Below, one piece after another: positions 45,038 through 53,965 of a DNA stretch of 64,000 nucleotides. The stretch lies in the NCBI RefSeq assembly GCF_027706145.1, contig NZ_JAQFWW010000001.1, forward strand, positions 930,001 to 994,000, written 5' to 3'. The notes under the pieces are model-generated. The model had not been told where the DNA came from. It ran no database searches and was given only the letters and a program-made list of their open reading frames with translations. Positions within the stretch are counted from its first letter, which is position 1, and each line of letters starts with the position of its first letter. Source of the DNA: Bacillus changyiensis (GTDB lineage Bacteria > Bacillota > Bacilli > Bacillales > Bacillaceae). Both the position numbers and the translations under genes were made by a program.

Positions 45038-45196
45038 ATGATGGGAACTATCATTATGATCAAAGATCAGGAAGTCACCGTGATGGAAGAAATCAGTAAA
45101 GCCATTTATTTAGAAATGGTAAAGACGTGTTCAGAAAATGTTGAGCAAACTTATCTCTCTTGGAAGGAAAACCTTGATTCAGAATATGGGTATTGA
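45038..45196 (+). CDS. Small hypothetical protein, 52 aa
   Basis: A free-standing small gene upstream of patA, beginning MMGTIIMIKDQEVTVMEEIS and ending WKENLDSEYGY. GGAAGG lies 6 nt before the ATG and a terminator follows directly (45197-45228). It is acidic overall, with no membrane segment and one Cys. I do not recognise it; the complete set of expression signals is the argument for a real gene. Confidence 0.65.
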   Translation: MMGTIIMIKDQEVTVMEEISKAIYLEMVKTCSENVEQTYLSWKENLDSEYGY

Positions 45197-45228
45197 AAGG
45201 CAATCACTTGATTGTCTTCTTTTTTTCT
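45197..45228 (+). terminator. Terminator of the 52-aa gene
   Basis: Stem AAGGCAATCA/TGATTGTCTT (one G-T pair) with a 2-nt loop, then CTTTTTTT. Confidence 0.8.
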
Positions 45229-45330
45229 TCTAGTGATGTTGTTTTTTGCATATACATGGCTTAAAAGATGACAATTCAACTAATGATGGTAAAATTAAGA
45301 TAAAAGATCATATTGTTAAGGTGATGAAAA

Positions 45331-46500
45331 ATGGAACATTTGCTAAATTCAAATGTAAAACAAATTGAAATTTCGGGGATACGTAAGTTTTCAAACCTCG
45401 TTTCCCAGTATGAAAATGTCATTTCATTGACAATTGGCCAGCCTGATTTCTTCACCCCTCATCATGTAAAGCAAGCTGCAAAAAAAGCGATAGATGACAA
45501 TGATACATCATATACGCATAATGCCGGATATCCGGAGTTGCGTCAGGCTGTCCAATTATATATGAAAAAGAAAACCGAGTTAAATTATGAAGCAGATAGC
45601 GAAATTATCATTACAACCGGAGCGAGCCAAGCGATTGATGCAACACTTCGAACGATTTTATCACCGGGTGATGAAGTTATTCTTCCAGGTCCTGTTTATC
45701 CCGGTTATGAACCGATTATTAGGATGTGTGGTGCCACTCCACTGATCGTTGACACCACATCTCACGGCTTTAAATTAACAGCTAAGTTAATCGAGGAAGC
45801 TCTAACACCAAAAACGAAATGTGTTCTGCTTTCATATCCGTCAAACCCGACCGGAATGACGCTTACAGAAGACGAACTAAAAGACATTGCCGCCCTTTTA
45901 AAAGGACGGAATGTGTTTGTTCTATCAGATGAAATATACAGTGAACTCACTTTTGACAGGCCGCATCATTCAATTGCTTCCGTTTTAAGGGATCAAACCA
46001 TTGTGATTGGCGGGCTTTCCAAATCCCACAGTATGACCGGCTGGAGAATCGGGTTCTTGTTTGCCCCAAAAGAGGTGGCTAAACACATTTTAAAAGTCCA
46101 TCAGTACAATGTATCATGCGCTTCTTCCATTTCCCAAAAAGCAGCCATAGAAGCTGTCACAAATGGTGTTGATGATTCACTGATCATGAAGGAACAATAT
46201 AAAAAACGGCTTGACTATGTTTATGACAGACTTGTCACAATGGGGCTTGATGTCATTAAACCGTCAGGAGCATTTTATATCTTTCCTTCGATTAAATCGT
46301 TTGAAATGCCTTCTTTTGATTTTTGTTTATCACTTCTAAAAGAAGAGGGACTGGCGATTGTACCGGGCAGCTCGTTTTCCAAATACGGGGAAGGTTATGT
46401 GAGGATTTCTTATGCATACTCACCCGATACACTGCGGGAAGGACTTGATCGACTGGAATCATTTGTATTCAAGAAAAGACAGGCGATTGAGACTACATAA
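45331..46500 (+). CDS. patA: Aminotransferase PatA (N-acetyl-diaminopimelate)
   Basis: Class I/II PLP aminotransferase that makes N-acetyl-LL-diaminopimelate from the keto form. It is 389 aa; the PLP lysine is Lys231 in GGLSKSHSMTGWRIG; the phosphate-binding TGASQAID and the SYPSNPTG region are intact. Enzyme of the same pathway as dapH and dapL in this window. It has its own terminator shared with kinA. Confidence 0.93.
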   Translation: MEHLLNSNVKQIEISGIRKFSNLVSQYENVISLTIGQPDFFTPHHVKQAAKKAIDDNDTSYTHNAGYPELRQAVQLYMKKKTELNYEADSEIIITTGASQAIDATLRTILSPGDEVILPGPVYPGYEPIIRMCGATPLIVDTTSHGFKLTAKLIEEALTPKTKCVLLSYPSNPTGMTLTEDELKDIAALLKGRNVFVLSDEIYSELTFDRPHHSIASVLRDQTIVIGGLSKSHSMTGWRIGFLFAPKEVAKHILKVHQYNVSCASSISQKAAIEAVTNGVDDSLIMKEQYKKRLDYVYDRLVTMGLDVIKPSGAFYIFPSIKSFEMPSFDFCLSLLKEEGLAIVPGSSFSKYGEGYVRISYAYSPDTLREGLDRLESFVFKKRQAIETT

Positions 46501-46530
46501 ACAACGGCTTTTTGAGCCGTTGTTTTATTT
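46500..46530. terminator. Bidirectional terminator between patA and kinA
   Basis: Stem AACAACGGCT/AGCCGTTGTT with a 5-nt loop; the T side ends inside the end of kinA. Confidence 0.85.
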
Positions 46531-48336
46531 TGGAAAAGATATAACAAACGTTGTGCCTTTTTCTTCTTGAGTATCGATTTCGATTGTGCCATTGTGGTTT
46601 TCAATAATATTGAAGGTAACCATTAATCCAAGCCCTGTTCCCTTTTCTTTTGTTGTTAAAAAAGGTTCACCGATCCGTTTGAGAACATGTTCGGGGATTC
46701 CTTTTCCTTCATCTTGAACCATAACGGTAACGGCTTGCTTCGTTTCTGTCACACTTAAATGAACAGTCCCACCATCTGGCATTGATTCAACAGCATTTTT
46801 TATTAGGTTAATAAATACTTGCTTTAACTGGTTTTGATCCCCTTTTATACAAACCTTTTCATCTGAGAGATTCGTATTCATCATGATGCCGTTCAAATTA
46901 GCTTGTGTTTCTAAGAGAGCCGTTACTTCGCGAATCAGTTTGATCAAATCAAGCTTTTCTTGTAATGCATTTTGCTGAGGTTTTGCGAGCATCAATAGCT
47001 CGCTCAAAATCAATTCGATTCTACTTAATTCTGAAAAAATGATATTAAAATAATCCTCGTTTTCTTCCATTGTTGGCTTCATCAATTGTAAAAATCCTTT
47101 AATCGCTGTTAGTGGATTGCGAATTTCATGAGCAATTCCAGCAGCAAGCTGACCGGCAATTGACAATTTTTCAGAACGCACCATTAACTCTTCTGTCTGT
47201 TTTCTTTCAGAAATATCTCTTAAGATGACTTGAACAGCTGTTTCACCGAAAAATGTCGTGGGAATACAGACCATCTCTGTATAGATTAGACGGTTGCCAA
47301 AAGTATGCCAAGTTTGTTTAATGATTTCAGATTCAGATTTTCGATCCACGATTCGCTTCAGCCTTGCTTTCACTTCTTCATGATCACAATGATGAAGCTG
47401 TTCTTCAATATTTTTGCCAATTAAATCTTCATATGATTTCGCCTCAAACAGACGAATCCCTGATTCATTCATGAATACCCATTTGCCTTTATGAATAACA
47501 GCTATTGTGTCAATCGAATTTTGGATCAGCAATTGGTAACGTTCCCTGCTTTTTTGTAATATCGTTTGAAATTTCTTTCTTGACGAAATATCTATCAACA
47601 ATATCAGTTCCGCTTTTTGGTTTTGATAAACGGTCGGAGCCGCTTTAACTTCAAGATGGATTTGCTGACCATTCAGCTTTTTCCATGTCTGCTCGATCAT
47701 TCCGACATGAAGCCCTTTTTGCATTCTCATGATGCGATTTTTGACAATGTCATGATACTCTTTCTCAATAAAATCGTAGGAATACTTACCGATAATTTGC
47801 TGTTTATGTTCTGCTCCGAGAAGACTGACAAAGGCATCATTGACATAGACAATTTTCCCCTGAACACTGATACACAAAGGACTGGGTAAACCTTCAATCA
47901 TCGCTTGAAATTCTTCTTTGACCGGATTTGTGCCCGGTTTTTCCGGTCCGGTCTCCTCATGAGAATTCTTCTTCTTAGTAGAGGGACGGTCTTCAAACAC
48001 TTTCATTTTGAGAACAATTTCCCGCTCTTTTTCACCAACATGTGTCGTCACAAAATCAATCGCTGCTTCGATCCAAATCAATGTGTAATCTTTTTTTACA
48101 AATCTAAACGTGTATGGCAACAAATGATGCTCATTGTAAAAATAGCTTTCTACCAGAAAAAGATCGTCTTTGTGTAAATAGTCCTTCAAATACGTACCGA
48201 TCAGTTCGTTTTGCTTGTAGCCCAGCATCTCTTTGCAGTTGGCAGATATATAGATAAACCGGCCGTTTGCTGATAGGACTGCCTGTAAATTCACATGGGG
48301 TTTATATTGCTCAAAACGTTTTGTTTTTTGTTCCAT
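46525..48336 (-). CDS. kinA: Sporulation kinase KinA
   Basis: Major kinase starting the phosphorelay to Spo0A. About 603 aa, soluble. Three PAS domains (N-terminal PAS-A near 15-110, PAS-B around 150-260, PAS-C around 270-385) are followed by the HisKA domain with AAGIAHEIRNPLTAIKGFLQ and the HATPase domain (NLIKNAVESMPDGG; GTGLGL). ATG 48336 has AGGAGG 6 nt upstream. A sigma-H promoter precedes it. Its HisKA core is nearly the same as that of KinC in this window. Confidence 0.95.
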   Translation of the reverse strand: MEQKTKRFEQYKPHVNLQAVLSANGRFIYISANCKEMLGYKQNELIGTYLKDYLHKDDLFLVESYFYNEHHLLPYTFRFVKKDYTLIWIEAAIDFVTTHVGEKEREIVLKMKVFEDRPSTKKKNSHEETGPEKPGTNPVKEEFQAMIEGLPSPLCISVQGKIVYVNDAFVSLLGAEHKQQIIGKYSYDFIEKEYHDIVKNRIMRMQKGLHVGMIEQTWKKLNGQQIHLEVKAAPTVYQNQKAELILLIDISSRKKFQTILQKSRERYQLLIQNSIDTIAVIHKGKWVFMNESGIRLFEAKSYEDLIGKNIEEQLHHCDHEEVKARLKRIVDRKSESEIIKQTWHTFGNRLIYTEMVCIPTTFFGETAVQVILRDISERKQTEELMVRSEKLSIAGQLAAGIAHEIRNPLTAIKGFLQLMKPTMEENEDYFNIIFSELSRIELILSELLMLAKPQQNALQEKLDLIKLIREVTALLETQANLNGIMMNTNLSDEKVCIKGDQNQLKQVFINLIKNAVESMPDGGTVHLSVTETKQAVTVMVQDEGKGIPEHVLKRIGEPFLTTKEKGTGLGLMVTFNIIENHNGTIEIDTQEEKGTTFVISFPK

Positions 48337-48399
48337 CATATCCCTCCTTTATACCCTTATTCATGACCAGCATTCATTAAAACAATTTTGTTTAAAAAG

Positions 48400-48427
48400 A
48401 TTCGCTAAAATACGAAAAATCTCCTTC
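48400..48427 (-). promoter_or_regulatory. Sigma-H promoter of kinA
   Basis: -35 GAAGGAGAT (48427-48419), 12-bp spacer, -10 AGCGAAT (48406-48400), consensus RNAGGAWWW-N11/12-RNNGAAT. A 6/7 0A-box (TGACGAA, 48447-48441) lies just upstream. Confidence 0.8.
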
Positions 48428-48458
48428 AAAACTTCTAGGTTTCGTCAAAATTTGCAAA

Positions 48459-48496
48459 CAAAAAAAGAACACGGCGGAAATCCGTGTTCTTTTTTG
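48459..48496 (-). terminator. Terminator of pbpH copy 1
   Basis: Stem GAACACGG/CCGTGTTC within a longer A/T-flanked palindrome, T-run on the minus strand. Confidence 0.9.
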
Positions 48497-48497
48497 T

Positions 48498-50615
48498 CTA
48501 ATGTTTGTCATGTTTTTTTTGTAGATCAACATAAGCATTGACGATTCTCTTAGAAATGTTTTTGCTGATTGGCGCTTTATCATTACTAAGATATGGAACA
48601 ACAACACTAAAAGCAATCTTTGGATGTTCTGACGGATAATAGCCAGCAAAGGTTAGATTGTATGACATATCTCCCCAGCGGCTTTTATTTGTACCATAAT
48701 AAGGTTTCTGTGCTGTTCCAGTTTTGCCTGATACGTCATTTTTTCCAAATAAATTGTGTGCAGTTCCTCCCTGTTGTGTTACTTTTTTCAAACCTCTTTT
48801 AACAATTTCAATATCACTAGCAGAATTGTTAATTCGATTCAAAACAGTTGGTGATCGTTCTTCAATAACAGGTCCTAACTTTTCACTTTCAGGTTGATGG
48901 ATACCTTTGACAATTCGCGGTTGCACTCTGTATCCACCATTCGCAATTGTTGACATATATTGTGCAAGCTGCAGCGGTGTATACGTATCAAACTGTCCAA
49001 TCGCTTCATCAAGAATGAGTCCTCCGACCATTTTTGGTGTTGTTTGAATCCCTGCTGATTCTTGCGGCAAATCAATCCCTGTTTTCACCCCAAGCCCAAA
49101 TTGATTGTAATAATACCTCATTTTCTTTAGGTCTTCAAGATCTGCTGGAATAGGGGCATTCCGTTTATATGTGACCCCTGAAATTCTCATCGCCACATAA
49201 AACATATAGACGTTTGAACTTTTTTGAAGCGCTCTAACTTCGTCAGCCCAGCCGATATTGTTTCCAGTGTATGAGCCTTTACCCTTCGGCATACCTGCAG
49301 GGTATAGTTTTGTGTCAAAATATTGTTGCCCGTGTGGCATCCCGTCCTGATAACCGGCAAGCACTGTCGCGCCTTTTACAGCTGATCCCATTTCATACTG
49401 CGTCGTAAATGTACCGATCGCATAATCGGTAATTTTGCCGTCCACAATTTGCTTTCCAGCCATTGATAAGACATCGCCATTATTCGGATCCATCATCACC
49501 ACAAACGCTCTATCAAGCATAGAATTTGAACCGCGAAACGTATTCAACTCATCTTCAATAATCTTTTCCACTTTCTGTTGCAGTTCGATATCAAAAGATA
49601 GTTGCAGATCATAGCCGCGTCTTCCTTCATCAATTGTTTCTTGGCCAACGACTTTGCCGGCTCTGTTTTCATTGTATTGCACTTTTGCTTTTTTCGGATT
49701 TAAATATTCTTCATATTGATATTCAAGATAGCTTTTGCCGACTCGGTCGTTTCTAGCATATCCTCTTGTCAAATAAAAGTCCTCTCTATCTTTGAGCAGT
49801 CCTTGTTCAGGTGTTGTGACACCGCCTAAGATCGAGTACAGTGATTTTTCATGCGGATATTTACGTGTCCAGTCCATGATCACATCGACCCCTGGTAGTT
49901 CTTCCAAATGCTCGGACACGCGTGATACTTCTTCATAAGTTAAATCTTGTGCAGGCAGCTGTTTGGAAGACTTTTCATCTAGCAATTTGTCGCTATCTTT
50001 AGAGGATTTTTTCGGATTCATCGCTTTGACGATCTGTGGTTCATAGGCATATCCGCCGGAAAACCTTCTGAAAAAAGCAGCCGTTTCAAGTTCTTGTTTA
50101 TTTTTTTTCAGCGCTTTAATGTCGCTTTCAGGAACACGCTTCACTTGAAGTGCATATGTTTCCTTAGCCCTTAATTTTTTCTCTTTATCACTCAAGAGAC
50201 CCGCAGCTTTTTCTTCATGCTTAGCAAGCCAGTAGTCTTTTAAATCTCTCTCTTTCAAAAATGAGGTGTCAATATCAATCAGATCTGCCAGTTTTTTTGC
50301 TGTCTTCAATTTTCCCTCTGTTTTCGTGCCTTTCATGTTCGTGTACGTGATGGCCGGTACACTTTGGTTATCAACGACAACACGTCCGTATCTGTCATAC
50401 ATTTTCCCCCGTGGAGCCGGATATGTGGCAATTTTGGCATCGATTCTTGAAGCTTGTTCCTCATAGTCTTCACCCTTGACAATTTGTACAACGCCTAGCT
50501 TGATGATGAGTGCAGCAAACAAGGTGAATACAGCAAAGAAATACAGATTAATCCGCCAGAGGCGGGAACGTCTAGATTTTTTTATTTCAACAGGATTGAG
50601 TCCAGGTTTCGTCAC
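48498..50615 (-). CDS. pbpH: Class B penicillin-binding protein PbpH, copy 1
   Basis: Transpeptidase for side-wall peptidoglycan; in B. subtilis PbpH and PbpA are jointly essential for rod shape. It is 705 aa. One membrane anchor (about residues 21-44), the N-terminal dimerisation domain, then the transpeptidase domain: SxxK with Ser411-Ala-Val-Lys414, SSN at 466-468 and KTGT at 631-634. Downstream of an almost identical gene; see the tandem-duplication entry. Confidence 0.93.
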   Translation of the reverse strand: MTKPGLNPVEIKKSRRSRLWRINLYFFAVFTLFAALIIKLGVVQIVKGEDYEEQASRIDAKIATYPAPRGKMYDRYGRVVVDNQSVPAITYTNMKGTKTEGKLKTAKKLADLIDIDTSFLKERDLKDYWLAKHEEKAAGLLSDKEKKLRAKETYALQVKRVPESDIKALKKNKQELETAAFFRRFSGGYAYEPQIVKAMNPKKSSKDSDKLLDEKSSKQLPAQDLTYEEVSRVSEHLEELPGVDVIMDWTRKYPHEKSLYSILGGVTTPEQGLLKDREDFYLTRGYARNDRVGKSYLEYQYEEYLNPKKAKVQYNENRAGKVVGQETIDEGRRGYDLQLSFDIELQQKVEKIIEDELNTFRGSNSMLDRAFVVMMDPNNGDVLSMAGKQIVDGKITDYAIGTFTTQYEMGSAVKGATVLAGYQDGMPHGQQYFDTKLYPAGMPKGKGSYTGNNIGWADEVRALQKSSNVYMFYVAMRISGVTYKRNAPIPADLEDLKKMRYYYNQFGLGVKTGIDLPQESAGIQTTPKMVGGLILDEAIGQFDTYTPLQLAQYMSTIANGGYRVQPRIVKGIHQPESEKLGPVIEERSPTVLNRINNSASDIEIVKRGLKKVTQQGGTAHNLFGKNDVSGKTGTAQKPYYGTNKSRWGDMSYNLTFAGYYPSEHPKIAFSVVVPYLSNDKAPISKNISKRIVNAYVDLQKKHDKH

Positions 50616-50752
50616 TCAACATTCTCTCCCTTATCATGTCGATATTTATATTAAAATTATATTTTAACATTTTTATTATCAGCGTGACAATTTTAAATTT
50701 TACTACTTTAATATGACGAATCTAAACTATTCTGAGGGGTTTTAAACATTAA

Positions 50753-50787
50753 CAAAAAAACACGGCGGAAATCCGTGTTCTTTTTTG
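50753..50787 (-). terminator. Terminator of pbpH copy 2
   Basis: Same hairpin as behind copy 1 (AACACGG/CCGTGTT with T-run), supporting duplication of the whole unit. Confidence 0.85.
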
Positions 50788-52902
50788 TTAATGTTTGTCA
50801 TGTTTTTTTTGCAAATCTGCATAGGCTCTGATGACTTTCTCAGCGATTATTTTATTCATCTTTGTATCATCATCAATAGATGGAACAACAACACTAAAGG
50901 TAACCTTTGGATGTTCTGATGGATAATAGCCGGCAAATGTGATATTGTCTATTGCATTTCCAAAGTATTGTTTTTTTTCACCGTAATAGTTTGTTTCTGC
51001 TGTTCCGGTTTTGCCTGCTACATCATACGATTTGAAGAATGTGGCCGCTGTTCCTCCTGCTTGTGTTACTTTTTTTAAGCCTATTTTAACTCTTTCAATG
51101 TCACTAGCAGAATTATTGATTCGATTCAAAACTTTTGGTGATCGTTCTTCAATAACAGGTCCAAGCTTTTCACTTTCAGGCTGATGGATACTTTTGACGA
51201 TTCGCGGTTGCACCCTGTATCCGCCATTTGCAATTGTTGACATATATTGTGCAAGCTGCAGCGGTGTATATGTATCAAACTGTCCAATTGCTTCATCAAG
51301 AAGAAGTCCTCCGACCACTTTTGGATTTGTTTGCATCCCAGCTGATTCATGTGGTAAGTCAATCCCTGTTTTCACACCAAGCCCAAATTGATTGTAATAA
51401 TATCTCATTTTCTTTAAATCTTCAAGATCTGCTGGAAGGGGACCGTGCGGTTTATATGTAAGTCCTGCAATCCTCATCGCCACATAAAACATATAAATGT
51501 TTGAACTTTTTTGAAGTGCTGTAACTTCATTAATAGGACCGAAGCCGCCCGTTTTCCACGATCCTTTTTTTAAATCTCCTGAAAAAACTAGTTTTCCATT
51601 ATCAGTATAGTACTGCCCATGTGGCATCCCGTCCTGATAACCGGCAAGCACTGTCGCGCCTTTAACAGCTGACCCCATTTCATACTGGGTCGTAAATGTA
51701 CCGATCGCATAATCGGTGATTTTGCCGTCCACAATTTGCTTTCCCGCCATTGATAAGACATCGCCATTATTCGGATCCATCATCACCACAAAGGCTCTGT
51801 CAAGCATAGGATTGGAACCACGGAACCGATTCAGCTCATCTTCAATGATTTTTTCCACTTTCTGTTGCAGTTCGATATCAAAAGATAGTTGCAGATCATA
51901 GCCGCGTCTTCCTTCATCAATTGTTTCTTGGCCAACGACTTTGCCGGCTCTGTTTTCATTGTATTGCACTTTTGCTTTTTTCGGATTTAAATATTCTTCA
52001 TATTGATACTCAAGATAGCTTTTGCCGACTCGGTCATTTCTTGCATATCCTCTTGTCAAATAAAAATCCTCTCTATCTTTGAGCAGTCCCTGTTCAGGTG
52101 TTGTGACACCGCCAAGTACAGAGTACAGTGTTTTTTCATATGGATATTTGCGCGTCCAGTCCATGATCACATCGACCCCTGGCAACTCTTCCAAATGCTC
52201 AGACACGCGCGATACTTCTTCATAAGTTAAATCTTGGGCAGGCAACTGCTTGGAAGACTTTTCATCTAGCAATTTGTCGCTATCTTTAGAGGATTTTTTC
52301 GGATTCATCGCTTTGACGATCTGTGGTTCATAGGCATATCCACCGGAAAACCTTCTGAAAAAAGCAGCCGTTTCAAGCTCTTGTTTATTTTTTTTCAATG
52401 CTTTAATTTCATTTTCAGGAACACGCTCAATTTGAAGTGCATATGTTTTCTTAGCGTTAAACTTTTTCTCTTTATCACTCAACAGTTTAGTTGCATCTTC
52501 TTCATGTGTGGCAATCCAGTAGTCTTTTAAATCTCTCTCTTTCAAAAATGAGGTGTCAATATCGATCAGCTTTGCAAGTTTTGCTGCTATCTTTACTTTT
52601 TCTTTTGTTTCTGTGCCTTTCATGTTCGTGTACGTGATGGCTGGCACACTTTGGTTATCAACGACAACACGCCCGTATCTGTCATACATTTTCCCACGTG
52701 GAGCTGGGTATGTAGCCACTTTTGCATCGATTCTTGTAGCTTGTTCCTCATAGTCTTCACCCTTGACAATTTGTACAACCCCTAGTTTGATGATGAGTGC
52801 AGCAAACAAGCTGAATACAGCAAAGAAATACAGATTAATCCGCCAGAGACGGGAACGTCTAGATCTTTTTATCTCAACAGGATCAAGTCCAGGTTTCGTC
52901 AC
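50788..52902 (-). CDS. Class B penicillin-binding protein PbpH, copy 2
   Basis: 704 aa, paralog of copy 1 with the same anchor, dimerisation domain and SxxK (SAVK), SSN and KTGT motifs, so it should be active. Around the catalytic cleft it differs from copy 1 (after DGMPHGQ; GKTGTAETNYYGEKK instead of GKTGTAQKPYYGTNK). It lies upstream of copy 1, with 172 bp between. Which of the two is the ortholog of B. subtilis pbpH cannot be settled here. Confidence 0.9.
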   Translation of the reverse strand: MTKPGLDPVEIKRSRRSRLWRINLYFFAVFSLFAALIIKLGVVQIVKGEDYEEQATRIDAKVATYPAPRGKMYDRYGRVVVDNQSVPAITYTNMKGTETKEKVKIAAKLAKLIDIDTSFLKERDLKDYWIATHEEDATKLLSDKEKKFNAKKTYALQIERVPENEIKALKKNKQELETAAFFRRFSGGYAYEPQIVKAMNPKKSSKDSDKLLDEKSSKQLPAQDLTYEEVSRVSEHLEELPGVDVIMDWTRKYPYEKTLYSVLGGVTTPEQGLLKDREDFYLTRGYARNDRVGKSYLEYQYEEYLNPKKAKVQYNENRAGKVVGQETIDEGRRGYDLQLSFDIELQQKVEKIIEDELNRFRGSNPMLDRAFVVMMDPNNGDVLSMAGKQIVDGKITDYAIGTFTTQYEMGSAVKGATVLAGYQDGMPHGQYYTDNGKLVFSGDLKKGSWKTGGFGPINEVTALQKSSNIYMFYVAMRIAGLTYKPHGPLPADLEDLKKMRYYYNQFGLGVKTGIDLPHESAGMQTNPKVVGGLLLDEAIGQFDTYTPLQLAQYMSTIANGGYRVQPRIVKSIHQPESEKLGPVIEERSPKVLNRINNSASDIERVKIGLKKVTQAGGTAATFFKSYDVAGKTGTAETNYYGEKKQYFGNAIDNITFAGYYPSEHPKVTFSVVVPSIDDDTKMNKIIAEKVIRAYADLQKKHDKH

Positions 52903-53033
52903 TGAACATTCTCTCCCTTCATGATGTGAATTTTTTGTTAAAAATGATTTTTATCGTTTACAATTTTTAATTTTACTACTTTAATAGGACGGATCAAAAG
53001 CCTATTTCGTTTCTCTTTTTTTGTCAGGGACAT

Positions 53034-53074
53034 AAAAACACCACTTGCTTTCCACCGGGAATGCAAGTGGTGTT
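53034..53074 (-). terminator. Terminator of ykwC
   Basis: A 12-bp perfect stem AACACCACTTGC/GCAAGTGGTGTT, then TTTTT. Confidence 0.9.
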
Positions 53075-53078
53075 CCGT

Positions 53079-53951
53079 TTATTTTTCATCAATCCAAAGT
53101 TTGAATAAACTTTGTGTGCCACTGTTTGCTTCACCTTGATCGGCAAGTCTCTCATAAAGGGTTTTGGCAAGCTCTAGTCCCGGCATTTTCTCGCCCATCA
53201 CTTCTGCTTCTTCAAGGGCAATTTTCAAATCCTTAATGAAATGTTTTACGTAAAAGCCAGGCTGGAAGTCCCCTTTAAGCATTCTTGGTGCAAGATTGGA
53301 AAGTGACCAGCTTCCCGCAGCACCTGTTGTTATACTCTTTAATACATGTTCAGGATCAAGTCCTGCCTTTTTCGCATATACCATTGCCTCCACAACACCG
53401 ATCATCCCTGAGGCAATGGCAATCTGATTGCACATTTTTGTATGTTGACCACTGCCTGCCGGTCCTTGATATTGAATGTTTTCACCTATGATAGAAAAAA
53501 GCGGAAGACATGCTTCATATGCCTCTCGGTCCCCACCAACCATAATCGCCAATGTTCCATTTTGGGCACCAATATCTCCTCCTGAAACTGGGGCATCCAA
53601 TGCATGCAGTAATTTTACTTTTGCAGCTCTCGCAATTTGTTTGGCAAGCGAAGGTTTTGAAGTGGTCATGTCAATCAAATATGACCCTTCTTTAGCATGT
53701 TCAAGCAATCCTTCACTTCCGAAATAAACCTCTTCAACATCTTGCGGATAGCCAACCATTGTCATGATCACATCTGCTGCTTTTGCTACTTCTTTAATAG
53801 AAGATTTCCAAATGGCACCTTTTCGCAAAAGATTTTCGGCTTTCTGTTTTGTCCTTGTATAAACAACTGTTCGATATCCTTCAGCCATGATATGTGAAGC
53901 CATACGATTTCCCATCACACCAACACCAATAAATCCGACCGTTTTTTCCAT
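53079..53951 (-). CDS. ykwC: YkwC, beta-hydroxyacid dehydrogenase family
   Basis: 290 aa, 3-hydroxyisobutyrate dehydrogenase/GLYR-type enzyme. NAD(P)-binding GFIGVGVMGNRMA near the N-terminus, substrate signature DAPVSGGDIGAQNGTLAIMVGG, catalytic Lys in GSGQHTKMCNQ. The true substrate is not known. It is 14 bp downstream of an SDR gene, so likely in a two-gene operon. B. subtilis has ykwD between it and pbpH; that gene is missing here. Confidence 0.9.
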   Translation of the reverse strand: MEKTVGFIGVGVMGNRMASHIMAEGYRTVVYTRTKQKAENLLRKGAIWKSSIKEVAKAADVIMTMVGYPQDVEEVYFGSEGLLEHAKEGSYLIDMTTSKPSLAKQIARAAKVKLLHALDAPVSGGDIGAQNGTLAIMVGGDREAYEACLPLFSIIGENIQYQGPAGSGQHTKMCNQIAIASGMIGVVEAMVYAKKAGLDPEHVLKSITTGAAGSWSLSNLAPRMLKGDFQPGFYVKHFIKDLKIALEEAEVMGEKMPGLELAKTLYERLADQGEANSGTQSLFKLWIDEK

Positions 53952-53965
53952 TTTGATCCTCCCCT

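Larger units (their letters stand above)
48459..52902 (-). repeat. Tandem duplication including two pbpH genes
   Basis: The two pbpH genes plus their terminators form a direct tandem duplication. From residue 171 to about 430 the copies differ at only five residues, while the region around the SSN motif (about 431-495) and the last 95 residues (about 612 to the end) diverge strongly and with indels. Both end in the same LQKKHDKH. Confidence 0.9.
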
